From the NCBI RefSeq assembly GCF_900101395.1, contig NZ_FMZO01000008.1, positions 179,587-243,586 of the forward strand: a stretch of 64,000 bases of DNA, given 5' to 3'. Made by a program: the position numbers and the translations under genes. Below the pieces are notes generated by a model. It worked only from the letters and a program-made list of their open reading frames with translations, had not been told where the DNA came from and searched no databases. The stretch is from Niabella drilacis. Lineage in GTDB: Bacteria; Bacteroidota; Bacteroidia; Chitinophagales; Chitinophagaceae. How positions within the stretch are numbered: the first letter of the stretch is position 1; each line of letters begins with the position of its first letter. Shown piece after piece: positions 33,990 to 44,253 of the stretch.

Positions 33990-35288
33990 ATGTACCGGTT
34001 TAAAACAGAGCAGGGAAAAATCTTTTATCAGCTGGCGCACTGGACCATTCGCCTGGTTCCGCTTTCTTTTGTAGTAGGATCGCTTGTAGCCCTCTTCTTA
34101 TGGCTGCTGGACTGGGCTACCCATACCCGCTGGCAGCATTGGTGGCTGCTCTTTTTATTGCCACTGGCAGGTGTTCTGATCTGGGCCCTGTATCACTATT
34201 TTGGTAAAGATGCAGAAGCGGGTAATAACCTGGTGATGGATGAAGTGCATGAACCCGGGGGTGGGGTACCTGCCCGTATGACGCCACTGGTGCTTGCCGG
34301 AACGATCATTACGCACCTGTTTGGCGGCTCTGCCGGCAGGGAGGGCACGGCGGTGCAAATGGGAGGCAGTATTGCCGATCTATTTGCCAAATGGTACGGG
34401 ATCCGTAAGGAGGACCGTGGTATCCTGCTGATGTGCGGAATGGCAGCGGGCTTTGGCGCCGTGTTTGGTACACCCGTGGCAGGAGCGCTTTTTGCTATGG
34501 AAGTGTTGTTTATCGGACGCATGAAGTACCATGCTTTGATCCCCTGTCTTATTTCGAGCGTGCTGGCCCATATCGTTTGTATCAGTTATGGCATCCATCA
34601 TACACAGTATGCCATCGATACCCGGATCGCCCGGGCCGTTACCACCTGGATCCCCGGCTTTACATTCGACCTGTTTCTTTTGCTGAAAGTGATTGCTGCC
34701 GGTATGGCTTTTGGATTGGCGGGGATGGCTTTTGCCCGTTGTACGCATCTGATGAAACAGGCCTGGACACGGCTGATTCCGGTAAAATGGCTGATACCGG
34801 TGGCGGGCGGGATCCTGATCATCGGCTTCAGCTACGCATTGGGCAATTTTGATTACCTGGGCCTGGGCGTGGTGAACCCGGACGGGCATAATAGCATTGT
34901 GAGCGCTTTTGCCGCCGGGGGCGTGGACACCTGGAGCTGGCTGTGGAAATTGCTGTTTACGGCTATCACGTTAAGCGCGGGTTTTAAGGGTGGGGAAGTG
35001 ACCCCCCTATTCTTTATTGGCGCAGCCCTGGGAAATACGATTGCGGCATTGAGCGGCGCTCCGGCCGATCTTTTTGCCGGACTTGGTTTTATTGCCGTAT
35101 TTGCGGCGGCTACCAATACCCCTATTGCCTGTATGGTAATGGGCGTGGAGCTGTTTGGTGGTGAAAACATCCTTTATTTTGCGGTGGCCTGTTTTACGGC
35201 ATATTATTTTAGCGGGCACTCCGGTATTTATAAAGCGCAACGGATCGCTGTTCCAAAACTTCACAGGACAGGGGGGCGGCAACAATAA
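33990..35288 (+). CDS. CLC-F type fluoride/proton antiporter
   Basis: A 432-residue CLC-family membrane protein. Residues 78-84 (GNNLVMD) replace the GSGIP chloride-site motif of ordinary CLCs. GREGT at 116-120 carries the gating Glu118. The second Glu of the ec1-type internal pair is Val here (MEVLF, 171-172). [11 protein letters not shown] replaces GxFxP. These are features of the CLC-F subclass that exports fluoride in exchange for protons. It is preceded by a fluoride riboswitch and a start-codon hairpin, so it should be made only when fluoride is present. About ten to eleven membrane helices are visible. No CBS domain is present. Confidence 0.88.
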   Translation: MYRFKTEQGKIFYQLAHWTIRLVPLSFVVGSLVALFLWLLDWATHTRWQHWWLLFLLPLAGVLIWALYHYFGKDAEAGNNLVMDEVHEPGGGVPARMTPLVLAGTIITHLFGGSAGREGTAVQMGGSIADLFAKWYGIRKEDRGILLMCGMAAGFGAVFGTPVAGALFAMEVLFIGRMKYHALIPCLISSVLAHIVCISYGIHHTQYAIDTRIARAVTTWIPGFTFDLFLLLKVIAAGMAFGLAGMAFARCTHLMKQAWTRLIPVKWLIPVAGGILIIGFSYALGNFDYLGLGVVNPDGHNSIVSAFAAGGVDTWSWLWKLLFTAITLSAGFKGGEVTPLFFIGAALGNTIAALSGAPADLFAGLGFIAVFAAATNTPIACMVMGVELFGGENILYFAVACFTAYYFSGHSGIYKAQRIAVPKLHRTGGRQQ

Positions 35289-35510
35289 ATACATAGAGGC
35301 TGGCCGTTTCGGGCGCAACGTTCAATGTTTTATAGTCATGATTTACGGATTAGAGACACTGGGGGGAGGTCGGGGCCCGTTTAATATGCTGTACGCTATT
35401 GACCACCTGCCCCTGTTACTGTTCGCTGTTAGGCCGCTTGCTATAAAGAGATTTTCCCAACCCGTTATTTTATCGCTATCTTGTGACGCTTCAAAAAAAC
35501 GTTACGCTAT

Positions 35511-36488
35511 ATGAACCATTTTAAAAGAGGAATTCTTATCGGTTGTTGCGTTCTTGCCGCTATGATGGCAGCGGCACAGCAACGGCCGCACATGTATTAC
35601 AGTGATTCAGGAGTAACGGCAAAACCCGTGGCCAAGGATCCTAAAGTGATCTTTTTTAAGGGGCGCTATCTGATGTACTATTCGGTGCCGGGATCTGACA
35701 ATAAAAACTGGAGCATTGGGATTGCGGAAAGCCATGACCTCACCAACTGGAAAAAGGCCGGCACCATTGAACCCGGCGCAGATTATGAAAAGAACGGGCT
35801 TTGTGCCCCGGGTGCCCTTGTAAAAGATGGCAGGGTAAACCTGTTTTACCAGACCTATGGCAATGGGAAAAGCGATGCTATCTGCCATGCGGTATCCGAA
35901 GATGGTATTCATTTTACCCGGAACAGCACCAACCCTATCTTCCGGCCTACCGGCAGCTGGACCTGCGGGAGGGCTATTGATGCCGAGGTTGTGGCTTTTA
36001 AGAACCGCTATTTCCTGTACTTTGCCACCCGTGATCCGGACTATAAAGTGCAGATGCAGGGTGTTGCGGCAACAGCCAGCATGAACACCAGTTTTAACCG
36101 GGAGGAGTGGACCCAGCTTACAGACAGTGCCATATTGAAGCCCGAACTTCCCTGGGAGAAAAATTGCATCGAAGCCGCTACCTGTATACAGCAGGGGCGA
36201 TACCTCTATATGTTTTATGCGGGAGGCTATAATAATGAACCACAACAGATCGGCCTTGCCCGGAGCACCGATGGTATTCGCTGGCAACGCCTGTCTGCCC
36301 AGCCTTTTTTACCCAACGGGAAACCCGGCACCTGGAATGAAAGCGAGTCCGGACACCCGGATATTTTTAAAGCCCCCAACCAGCACTATTATCTATTCTT
36401 CCAGGGAAACAAGGATAAGGGGCGATCCTGGTACCTTTCGAAAAAAGAGGTCTTGTTTAAAAGAGGGTGGATGCTGAAAGGGAATTGA
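35511..36488 (+). CDS. Secreted GH43/GH117-like five-bladed propeller glycosidase
   Basis: A 325-residue exported protein with signal peptide (hydrophobic 7-21, cleavage near AAAQ). It has five repeated blade units: KDPKVIFFKGRYLMYYS with Asp43, CAPGALVKDGRVNLFYQTY, AIDAEVVAFKNRYFLYFA, CIEAATCIQQGRYLYMFY and SGHPDIFKAPNQHYYLFF. The acidic residue at each blade start is what GH43, GH32, GH117 and GH130 enzymes use for catalysis. The precise family is not assigned. It lies beside the regulator of the polysaccharide utilization locus, transcribed toward it, and is probably part of it. Confidence 0.78.
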   Translation: MNHFKRGILIGCCVLAAMMAAAQQRPHMYYSDSGVTAKPVAKDPKVIFFKGRYLMYYSVPGSDNKNWSIGIAESHDLTNWKKAGTIEPGADYEKNGLCAPGALVKDGRVNLFYQTYGNGKSDAICHAVSEDGIHFTRNSTNPIFRPTGSWTCGRAIDAEVVAFKNRYFLYFATRDPDYKVQMQGVAATASMNTSFNREEWTQLTDSAILKPELPWEKNCIEAATCIQQGRYLYMFYAGGYNNEPQQIGLARSTDGIRWQRLSAQPFLPNGKPGTWNESESGHPDIFKAPNQHYYLFFQGNKDKGRSWYLSKKEVLFKRGWMLKGN

Positions 36489-36674
36489 CCCGGGTTTTAG
36501 CCTTCTGCCTTTATCTTAACCCCAAAATGGTGACTGCCAGTAAAAGGAGCGCTTCCGGCTGGATCCCGATCGCCATTGGTTAAGAGCAGTGGGTGGGATC
36601 TCCCAAAAGCGATAGCAACAAGCTGTCAACCTCAGATCGATACAGCGGGAGTATAAGGCGGGTTTAACCGGAAG

Positions 36675-39600
36675 CTACTCCTTGCCGCTCTCCGGCTCCT
36701 CTTCCTCAGCGGGGGGGCGGTGTTGGTCCGCGGTATGCTGGTTGAAATCGCTGGGCGCCACGCCAAAATATTTTTTGAATGCCTTACTGAAATATTTACG
36801 GTCCTCGTAGCCCACAGCATAGGAGATCTCATTAATGGTGAGCTTCTTTTGCAGGACCAGTTCCGCGGCTTTCTTAAAGCGGCGGGTCTTAACAAATTCA
36901 TTAACGGACATATTGGTGAGCGCCCGGATCTTTTTATAAAGGACCGGAGCGCTCATGGCTACTTTTCTTGATAGTTTGTCGACTCCAAAGTCCGGATCAT
37001 CCAGGTGACTATCGATAAGGGCGATCACTTTTAGCAGGAACCCGCTATCCGGATCACCGGACCCTTCCGAGGTATCGGCCGACAGCCGTGTAAATTCCCG
37101 GATATTCTTTTGCTGCAATTTCCGGCGGGCTTCAAGGAGATTACGGATATGCAGCTCCAGTATTTTTGTGCTGAAGGGCTTGGTAATATAAATATCCGCC
37201 CCGCTTTCCAGCCCTTCGATCTGATCGGTTTGCGTGCTCCGCGCAGTTAGCAGTATTACCGGGATATGGCTGGTGCGTTCATCCGCCTTAAGCCGGTTAC
37301 ATAATTCGATACCCGTCATTTCCGGCATCATTACGTCGCTGATGACCAGGTCCGGTATCTCATCTGCTGCAATTTCCCAACCCAGGCGGCCATTTGCCGC
37401 TTCCCGCACCTGGTAACTGGTTTCGAGCTGCTGGCGGATAAGACTGCGTAGCTCGGGGTTATCTTCGACGATCAATACCCGGTGCTTGCGTTCCGCAGGC
37501 TGCTGATGTGGTTCGGCGCCTGTTGCTTCGGGCACTGGCTGTTGGCCGCTTCCGGCTGTAGCTTCAGGAACCGACGGTGAAAGCAGGGTTATATCCGGGT
37601 CCTTTTCAAAATGACTGCTTCCCTGCTGGAGGGTTACAAAAAAACAGGTATGCCCGTTTGTTCCCGGGGTGGCGGGAGTGCTTTCTACGCGGATGGTTCC
37701 GTGGTGCAGTTCCATGATCTTTTTGGAGAGTGCCAGGCCCAGCCCGTATCCCGTGTTCTGCATTCCGTGGTCCGCTACCTGGTAGTAATTGGTAAACAGC
37801 CTGGGCAGGTAGGCCGTGGAAATACCCCTGCCGGTGTCGGCTACCGTTATCTCTGTAAACGCAGCGTTGGTCGTTACCGTAAGGGCGATACGTCCACCTT
37901 CAGGAGTAAATTTAAAGGCATTGGCCAGCAGGTTGAAAAAGACCTTTTCCAGCTGTTTTTCATCAAAATACAGGTGAGCTTCAGGGGTCGTATGCGTGTA
38001 CGATATCTGGATGTTTTTGGCCAGGGACAACTCGCTGAAGCTGTTATAGATCTCCTGCAGGAAAGAGATCAGATCCTGCTCTCTTACCTGCAGTTTCATA
38101 TGGCCCGACTCAGCTTTACGGAAGTCCATGAGCTCGCTCACCAGCCGCAGCAGCCGGTTGGAATTGTTCTTTATCTGTGTGAGCTGCTGGGTGGTAAAAT
38201 GATCGGTCCGGTTCATGTCGAGCAGTTTTTCGACCGGCGCCATAATCAGGGCCAGGTGGGTTCTGAGTTCATGGGAAACGTTGGTGAAAAAATTCAGTTT
38301 TACCTGGTGCAGTTCATCTTCCTTTTTGAGCAATGCCCGGAGGAAGAAGAAACGGGTTACCAGGAACAGGATCCCAATAAAGAACAGCAGGTAAATCAGG
38401 TAAGCCCACCAGGTACGCCAGAGCGGAGGCCGTACGGTGATCTTCATGCTGATCGGCTGGGTCCACAACCCATCATTATTGGACCCCCGTACGGAAAAAG
38501 TATAACTGCCGGGTGGCAGGTTGGTATAGGTTGCAGAGGGACCCCGTACCTGTTTCCAGTCCTTGTCGAAGCCCGCCAGCCTGTAAGCATAACGGTTCTT
38601 ATTGCTTTTGATAAAGTTGAGCAGGGCAAAATTAATGGTAAACAGGTTTTGGTTATGATCAAAAGTGATATGACCGGTATGGCTGATGTTACGCTGCAGC
38701 AGGCCATCCGGGGCGCCAATGCGTACTTCTGCGTTGTTGAGCCGCAGATTGGTAAAGACCAGTGGCGCCCGGTAAGTATTCACCTCGATCTGGTCCGGGA
38801 AGAAATACGTAATGCCTCTGTATCCGCCGAAGTAAAAGGCCCCCTGGTGATCTTTTAAATAGGAGTTGTAATTAAATTCCCTGCCTGCAAGACCATCGGC
38901 AACAGTATAGGAAAGCACTGCCCGGGTTGCCGGGTCAAAACGTACCAATCCTTCATCTGTACTTAGCCACAATAACCCGCGATGATCCTGCAGGATCCCG
39001 ACAATGTTTGTCGACTGACCGGAAAGTATAAAGTACTGCGAGAGTGCCTGCTTCTTTTTGTCGTAAAAGATCAGCGTTCCATTCCGGGCCCCGGCCCATA
39101 TATTGCCGGCAGCATCTTCCAGGAAGGTATTGGCCGGCAGGGAAGTATTGATGGTATGGAGCTGGTTGCCCTTTACAGCAAAAAGACCGGAAAGTCCCCC
39201 CATCCAGATCCACCCGTCCCGGTCTTTATAGATCTTATTAACGGAAAGCTGGCTGAGCTGTTCATTGACCCGGTCAACCGGGACAGGCTCCAGCTGAAGG
39301 CCCGACTTTTTAAAGATACGGATACCGGAATTGGTGGCCAGCCAGAACCGGCCCTGGTTATCTTCCTCCAGCGAGGTGATCTCCAGCCCGGTACTTTCCA
39401 CATCTTCCGGCCGGTATAAATAATGCCGGAAGATCCCGGTGGCAGGATCCAGTACATTCAACCCGCCGCCGTGCGTACCACACCAGATATACCCCTGCTG
39501 GTCGATATACACCACTTTTACAAGATTGGAGGCGATGCTGCCGGGGTTGTCGCGGTCCGTTTTAAAAACGCTGAATTGTCCGTTCCGGCGGTTATATGAT

Positions 39601-40808
39601 ACAAGGCCGCCACCCTCTGTTCCGATCCATAGATCGGTATTGCGGTCTTCCAGGATGGTGCTGACCACGTTGTTGGGAATGGAATTGCGGCTCCCGTCAT
39701 TGCGCATGACCTTAAACCCGGTGGTAAAGGCATCAGCGCGGTTGGCCCCTCCAAAATAGGTGCCGATCCAGACCGATCCGTTCGCATCCCTGTACAGGCT
39801 GTAAATAGAGTTCTGGCTGAGGCTCCTGGGATCTGCACCTTCGTTTTGAAAAGAAGCCATCTTCAGCGTACGGGTATTTAAGATGCTCAGCCCTTCCTGT
39901 GTACCGATCCAGAGAGCGCTGTCGTTGCGGACCATCAGGGTCCGGATATTATTATGGATAAGCCCCTGCGGGTTATTGGTTTTCGTAAATCGTGCAAAGG
40001 TTTTTGTAACCGGCTCATAGAGGTTCAGACCGGAGTTCTGGGTGCCGACCCACAGACGGTGCGACCCATCTTCGCAAATGGCGGATATATTATCGCTGCT
40101 CAGGCTTTGTGGGTTTGCGGGGTCGTGGTGGAAGGACTCATAATGATAAAGGCCGCCGGTTTTCCACATCCGCACCAGGCCGGCAGTGGAGCCGATCCAG
40201 ATATTGTCGGCATGATCCTGAAAAATGCTTTTGATCATGGATCCTCCCAGGTCCTGTTTACCGGGTGTTACAAAACGGAAAACCCGGTCGCGGTGTTTGC
40301 CGGTAAGAATAAAAATACCTTTCGATGTTCCGATCCAGAGCCGCTGCAGGCGGTCTTCGAAAATACAGTTCACTGCTACAGGGCCGTTTACCGGGAGAAT
40401 GATCTTTTCAAAACGGTCTTTTTCATCATTGTAGGAGTTCAGTCCTGTACTGGTACCTACCCAAAGCTGTTGCCGGGTATCGCGGAAAAGTGAAAGGATG
40501 TTATTGGAAGAAAGGCCGGTCCCCTGGCTGCTGTCTGTAGTGTATATCCTGATCTGGGAACCATCGTACCGGTTCAGGCCGCTGGAAGTGCCCAGCCACA
40601 TAAAACCTTCGGCATCCTGGGTAATGCACAGCACCGAGTTATTGGATAAGCCATTTTCGGATGTCAGGTGGCTGAAACTGATACCCTGAGAATAACAAAC
40701 GGTTGTACCTATCAGGAAATACAGGAAGAACCACCTCTTTATAATGTTTTGGAATTTGCCTTTAAAGGGTAGTAAGCTGCAGCACATTTCAGATGCTCTT
40801 TTTAACAC
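36675..40808 (-). CDS. Hybrid two-component system regulator (HTCS)
   Basis: A 1377-residue one-protein signalling system typical of Bacteroidota PULs. After a signal peptide come two Reg_prop propellers (repeats such as GFMWLGTSSGLNRYDG and LWIGTQEGLSIL, residues 45-700), a Y_Y_Y domain, a membrane helix near 805, HisKA with His846, HATPase (TGYGLGLALSKKIM), a receiver with Asp1158 (DLVISDVMMPEMTG) and a C-terminal AraC-type HTH (NEISYAVGYEDRKYFSKAFK). The H-box reads SHELRTHLALI: His851 replaces the near-invariant Pro. The periplasmic part senses the locus's oligosaccharide and activates the divergent susC. The start could be the Met seven codons later. Confidence 0.93.
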   Translation of the reverse strand: MLKRASEMCCSLLPFKGKFQNIIKRWFFLYFLIGTTVCYSQGISFSHLTSENGLSNNSVLCITQDAEGFMWLGTSSGLNRYDGSQIRIYTTDSSQGTGLSSNNILSLFRDTRQQLWVGTSTGLNSYNDEKDRFEKIILPVNGPVAVNCIFEDRLQRLWIGTSKGIFILTGKHRDRVFRFVTPGKQDLGGSMIKSIFQDHADNIWIGSTAGLVRMWKTGGLYHYESFHHDPANPQSLSSDNISAICEDGSHRLWVGTQNSGLNLYEPVTKTFARFTKTNNPQGLIHNNIRTLMVRNDSALWIGTQEGLSILNTRTLKMASFQNEGADPRSLSQNSIYSLYRDANGSVWIGTYFGGANRADAFTTGFKVMRNDGSRNSIPNNVVSTILEDRNTDLWIGTEGGGLVSYNRRNGQFSVFKTDRDNPGSIASNLVKVVYIDQQGYIWCGTHGGGLNVLDPATGIFRHYLYRPEDVESTGLEITSLEEDNQGRFWLATNSGIRIFKKSGLQLEPVPVDRVNEQLSQLSVNKIYKDRDGWIWMGGLSGLFAVKGNQLHTINTSLPANTFLEDAAGNIWAGARNGTLIFYDKKKQALSQYFILSGQSTNIVGILQDHRGLLWLSTDEGLVRFDPATRAVLSYTVADGLAGREFNYNSYLKDHQGAFYFGGYRGITYFFPDQIEVNTYRAPLVFTNLRLNNAEVRIGAPDGLLQRNISHTGHITFDHNQNLFTINFALLNFIKSNKNRYAYRLAGFDKDWKQVRGPSATYTNLPPGSYTFSVRGSNNDGLWTQPISMKITVRPPLWRTWWAYLIYLLFFIGILFLVTRFFFLRALLKKEDELHQVKLNFFTNVSHELRTHLALIMAPVEKLLDMNRTDHFTTQQLTQIKNNSNRLLRLVSELMDFRKAESGHMKLQVREQDLISFLQEIYNSFSELSLAKNIQISYTHTTPEAHLYFDEKQLEKVFFNLLANAFKFTPEGGRIALTVTTNAAFTEITVADTGRGISTAYLPRLFTNYYQVADHGMQNTGYGLGLALSKKIMELHHGTIRVESTPATPGTNGHTCFFVTLQQGSSHFEKDPDITLLSPSVPEATAGSGQQPVPEATGAEPHQQPAERKHRVLIVEDNPELRSLIRQQLETSYQVREAANGRLGWEIAADEIPDLVISDVMMPEMTGIELCNRLKADERTSHIPVILLTARSTQTDQIEGLESGADIYITKPFSTKILELHIRNLLEARRKLQQKNIREFTRLSADTSEGSGDPDSGFLLKVIALIDSHLDDPDFGVDKLSRKVAMSAPVLYKKIRALTNMSVNEFVKTRRFKKAAELVLQKKLTINEISYAVGYEDRKYFSKAFKKYFGVAPSDFNQHTADQHRPPAEEEEPESGKE

Positions 40809-41063
40809 GCCTCATGTATTTTTAAAAATCAGTTAAAGATAAGCAGAGAAAAGGCTTTAAATAAATAAAAATATTTAATTGATTATCAGTCTTTTATTTG
40901 ATTGTTTAAAAAAACAACCCAAGTCTTTTAAAATTTTCACCCCCTGTTGCCCGCATATGGAGAGATATTGCAGCAAGAGATTGTACATGAGAGAAATGCT
41001 TGTCCGAATTGCTGTCAATCATTACATCTGCTATCATTTATCAATTTTAAAAAGTTTGTGTCT
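40809..41063. promoter_or_regulatory. Divergent control region between HTCS and susC
   Basis: 255 bp without a gene. It must hold the HTCS and susC promoters and the AraC-domain binding sites. The part near 40855-40915 is very AT-rich. I see no full TAnnTTTG box or clear operator pair. Confidence 0.5.
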
Positions 41064-44000
41064 ATGCCATTAAAGGATTCAGGCCATTGGCTTCATCGCG
41101 GCGTATGCTGGGTGATCGCCGTATTATTTTTACTGTTGCCTTCGCTGCTGCATGCGCAGTCGAAGCAAATTCAGGGTATTGTAACGGATGGCAGCAATGC
41201 ACCGGTACCCAATGCGTCTATTGTAAACAAGGCCACCGGAACGGGTACTGCCACCAATAACGAGGGGCGGTTTCAGATCAGTGCAGCTGCCAGTGACGTG
41301 CTGGAAGTGTCTGCGATCAATTATGAAACAGCCACCGTTACCGTGGGCACACAGGCACCCCTGGCCATCAGCCTGAAGGCAAACGCTTCAAGCCTGGAAG
41401 ATGTAGTGGTGGTAGGTTATGGTTCCAAAAGTAAACGAGATGTAGGGGGCGCAGTATTATCAGTTGATCAAAAAGTGCTGAAAGACAGACCCGTAACAAA
41501 TACCCTTGCAGCCCTTCAGGGTACAGCTCCGGGACTTGTTATTACCCGTACCAATGGTCAGCCTGGCCGGGAAGGTTTATCAGCACGTATACGGGGAATC
41601 ACTTCCCTGGGTGCGGGTAATTCGCCATTAGTGATTATCGATGGTATCGAAGGAGATATTAATGCATTAAATCCCAATGATATACAGTCAATTTCAGTGC
41701 TTGAAGATGCGGCTTCTGCTTCAATATATGGTGCTAAGGCCGGGGGTGGTGTAATATTGGTAACAACAAAAGGCGGAAGGGTGAACCAAAAGACGCAGGT
41801 GGATATTACTTCCATGTATACATGGAGAACGCCTTATGCCCGCCCCGAACTGATCAGTTCCAGGAAGCAGGCCGAGTTGCAGAATGCAGCAAGAAAATAT
41901 GCAAATCAAAACCCGGATTTTACAGATGAACAGCTGAACTGGCTGGATGATCCGAAGATCAATGAAGTATGGAACACCAATACAAATGCCTGGGATTATT
42001 ACTATAATTATAACCTAGAAGACATTTTAATGCGTAAGCAGAGTCCGCAGCGAAACATCAATCTTACGGCCAGCGGAGGCGGAGATAAATCAACTTTTCT
42101 GTTCTCCTTAGGGTATATGGACCAGCAAGGGGTGTTTAAATTCGGGCCCGATAATTATAATAAATTCAATGCACGCCTGAATTATAATGCAAAATTGTCT
42201 AATATCTTCAGTCTGGATTCAAGACTTTCATTTGCAAGGGAAAATATAGATGCGCCTCCAACCGGTGTAACGGGAGAAGGACTTATGTATGGTGTATATT
42301 CTATACGGGCTGCGCGCAACCCGATATTTACACCAGGGACCGACGAAACCAAATATGCTTACATCGGTACAATATCCACAGCCTACCCAATATTGAAAGA
42401 CGGCGGGTATGACAGGGAGGATAAATATAACATGAACGGAGTATTCAGCTTATCGGCAAAGCAGTTGCTGAGAGGCCTCGATCTGAAAGCTGTGTATAGC
42501 CCGGGAATGGTATTGTCGAACCGGGTGATTTTTAACCGGACCGTTCCTCGTTATACGATCGATAAAGATATGAACCCGGTAGCGGGCACGCCCATTAACC
42601 AGGTGAATTCATTAAATAAAACGAGACCATTTTCAATTACCCAGAATTTTTATGCTACGGCTGATTATGATTATAAGGTTGATCAGCATAGTTTTCATTT
42701 GTTGGGCGGTTACGAATTTAAATCGTATAAATTCGATTGGGTACAGGCCATACAGCGTGCACTCCTGCTGAATGATTTTCCTACATTGAATTATACAACC
42801 CTGGCTACTGCTGATGTGGGCAACGTTGGAGATAATATGCAGGTAAATACATGGCTGTCTTATTTCGGGAGGTTATCCTACAACTTTGCAAACAAATATT
42901 ATTTTGAGGGAACATTAAGGCAGGATGGCAGTTCCCGTCTGGCACCGGGTCATAAGTTCCAGTCATTTTATGCCGGTAACGTATTTTGGCGGGTAGCACA
43001 GGAAGACTGGTTTAGAAATGCCTTACCTTGGGTGAATGAATTGAAGCTGGCTATTTCCTATGGTACGGCCGGTGGTGCACAAACCGCAGATCCCAACCTG
43101 AACAATTATGATTTCCAAAGCCCGCTTTCAAGAGGGTATTATCCGTTTAATGATTCACGTACGGCCTATTTTTTACAGGGAAGCCTTCCGTCAGAAAGCA
43201 AAGCCTGGGAAGTGATTTCAACAGCGAATTTCGGATTTGACCTTGAAGTGCTGAAAAGGAGACTGACCATTCATTACGATTATTTTATTAAAAAGAATAA
43301 TAATGTTTTTGTTGGGCAGCAGCTTCCTGCACTTTTGGGGGTAACGCCTAACCAGGCAAACCTGGCAGCCGTACAGGTGAAAGGATGGGGTGTAACGGTT
43401 AACTGGAATGACCGGTTCAATAATGGTAGTTATTTTATATCAGCAAACCTCAGCGACGACAGGAATAAAGTGGTTCGGTACGACGGATCGGTTTCTTATA
43501 ACTCGGGTATCAATGCCGCCATTCCCGGGATGTCGACCAATTCGATTTTCGGTTATAAGGCAGACGGATATTTCGATACACAGGATGAACTGAAGGGCGT
43601 TCCTGTTAGAACACCCAGCACCGGAGTAGGTGATATTAAATTAGTGGATGTAAATAAAGATGGGGTTATCAATCAGGGAATTAATACGGCTGCAAACCAT
43701 GGGGACCTGGTATACCTCGGTAATACGAATTCACGCTATGTTTTCGGTTTTAATGCAGGGGTGAACTGGAAAGGGTTTGATCTTTCAGTATTATTTAATG
43801 GTGTGGGCAAGAGAAGTCTCTTACTGGAACCATATGCCACTATAGCTTTTTATGACGGCTGGAGAATGCCCTGGGCCATCCACGAGGATTACTGGACCCC
43901 TGAGAATCCGAACGCAAAATTCCCGGCAATCCGGATGAGTGACCGGGTAAATGATGTGGTTTCATCTCATTGGGTGCAGGATGCCAGCTATATACGCCTC

Positions 44001-44207
44001 AAAAATTTGCAGGTAGGTTATACCCTGTCTAAGCGGGTGCACCATATCAAAGCAGTAGGTGATATACGTGTTTATTTTTCCGGCCAGGACCTATGGGAAA
44101 AAACCGGGATGTGGTTTAACTACTTTGACCCCGAAAATACAGACAAGGTAACATTTGGATACCCACTGTGGCGGAGTTATGCAGCAGGCTTGAATATAAG
44201 TTTTTAA
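41064..44207 (+). CDS. SusC-family TonB-dependent glycan transporter
   Basis: A 1047-residue outer membrane transporter from the ATG at 41064, which gives a signal peptide (hydrophobic 16-30, HAQSKQIQG cleavage). The frame runs 39 codons upstream without a signal. Residues 33-110 are the CarboxypepD_reg-like N-terminal extension (IQGIVTDGSNAPVPNASIV). The plug has SLEDVVVVGYGSKSKRDVGG. The C-terminal barrel ends in YAAGLNISF. It pairs with SusD, whose ATG is 46 nt after this stop, to import oligosaccharides using TonB energy. It is the first gene of the PUL operon. Confidence 0.96.
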   Translation: MPLKDSGHWLHRGVCWVIAVLFLLLPSLLHAQSKQIQGIVTDGSNAPVPNASIVNKATGTGTATNNEGRFQISAAASDVLEVSAINYETATVTVGTQAPLAISLKANASSLEDVVVVGYGSKSKRDVGGAVLSVDQKVLKDRPVTNTLAALQGTAPGLVITRTNGQPGREGLSARIRGITSLGAGNSPLVIIDGIEGDINALNPNDIQSISVLEDAASASIYGAKAGGGVILVTTKGGRVNQKTQVDITSMYTWRTPYARPELISSRKQAELQNAARKYANQNPDFTDEQLNWLDDPKINEVWNTNTNAWDYYYNYNLEDILMRKQSPQRNINLTASGGGDKSTFLFSLGYMDQQGVFKFGPDNYNKFNARLNYNAKLSNIFSLDSRLSFARENIDAPPTGVTGEGLMYGVYSIRAARNPIFTPGTDETKYAYIGTISTAYPILKDGGYDREDKYNMNGVFSLSAKQLLRGLDLKAVYSPGMVLSNRVIFNRTVPRYTIDKDMNPVAGTPINQVNSLNKTRPFSITQNFYATADYDYKVDQHSFHLLGGYEFKSYKFDWVQAIQRALLLNDFPTLNYTTLATADVGNVGDNMQVNTWLSYFGRLSYNFANKYYFEGTLRQDGSSRLAPGHKFQSFYAGNVFWRVAQEDWFRNALPWVNELKLAISYGTAGGAQTADPNLNNYDFQSPLSRGYYPFNDSRTAYFLQGSLPSESKAWEVISTANFGFDLEVLKRRLTIHYDYFIKKNNNVFVGQQLPALLGVTPNQANLAAVQVKGWGVTVNWNDRFNNGSYFISANLSDDRNKVVRYDGSVSYNSGINAAIPGMSTNSIFGYKADGYFDTQDELKGVPVRTPSTGVGDIKLVDVNKDGVINQGINTAANHGDLVYLGNTNSRYVFGFNAGVNWKGFDLSVLFNGVGKRSLLLEPYATIAFYDGWRMPWAIHEDYWTPENPNAKFPAIRMSDRVNDVVSSHWVQDASYIRLKNLQVGYTLSKRVHHIKAVGDIRVYFSGQDLWEKTGMWFNYFDPENTDKVTFGYPLWRSYAAGLNISF

Positions 44208-44253
44208 GATGCTGAAGTCAAAAAATTGTAAATCGATTAACAAGACACAAACA

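Noticed and set aside
37611..38858. 415-residue frame opposite the hybrid regulator
   Set aside because: It is long but antisense to the kinase domains, with shadow-type composition and no recognisable motif.
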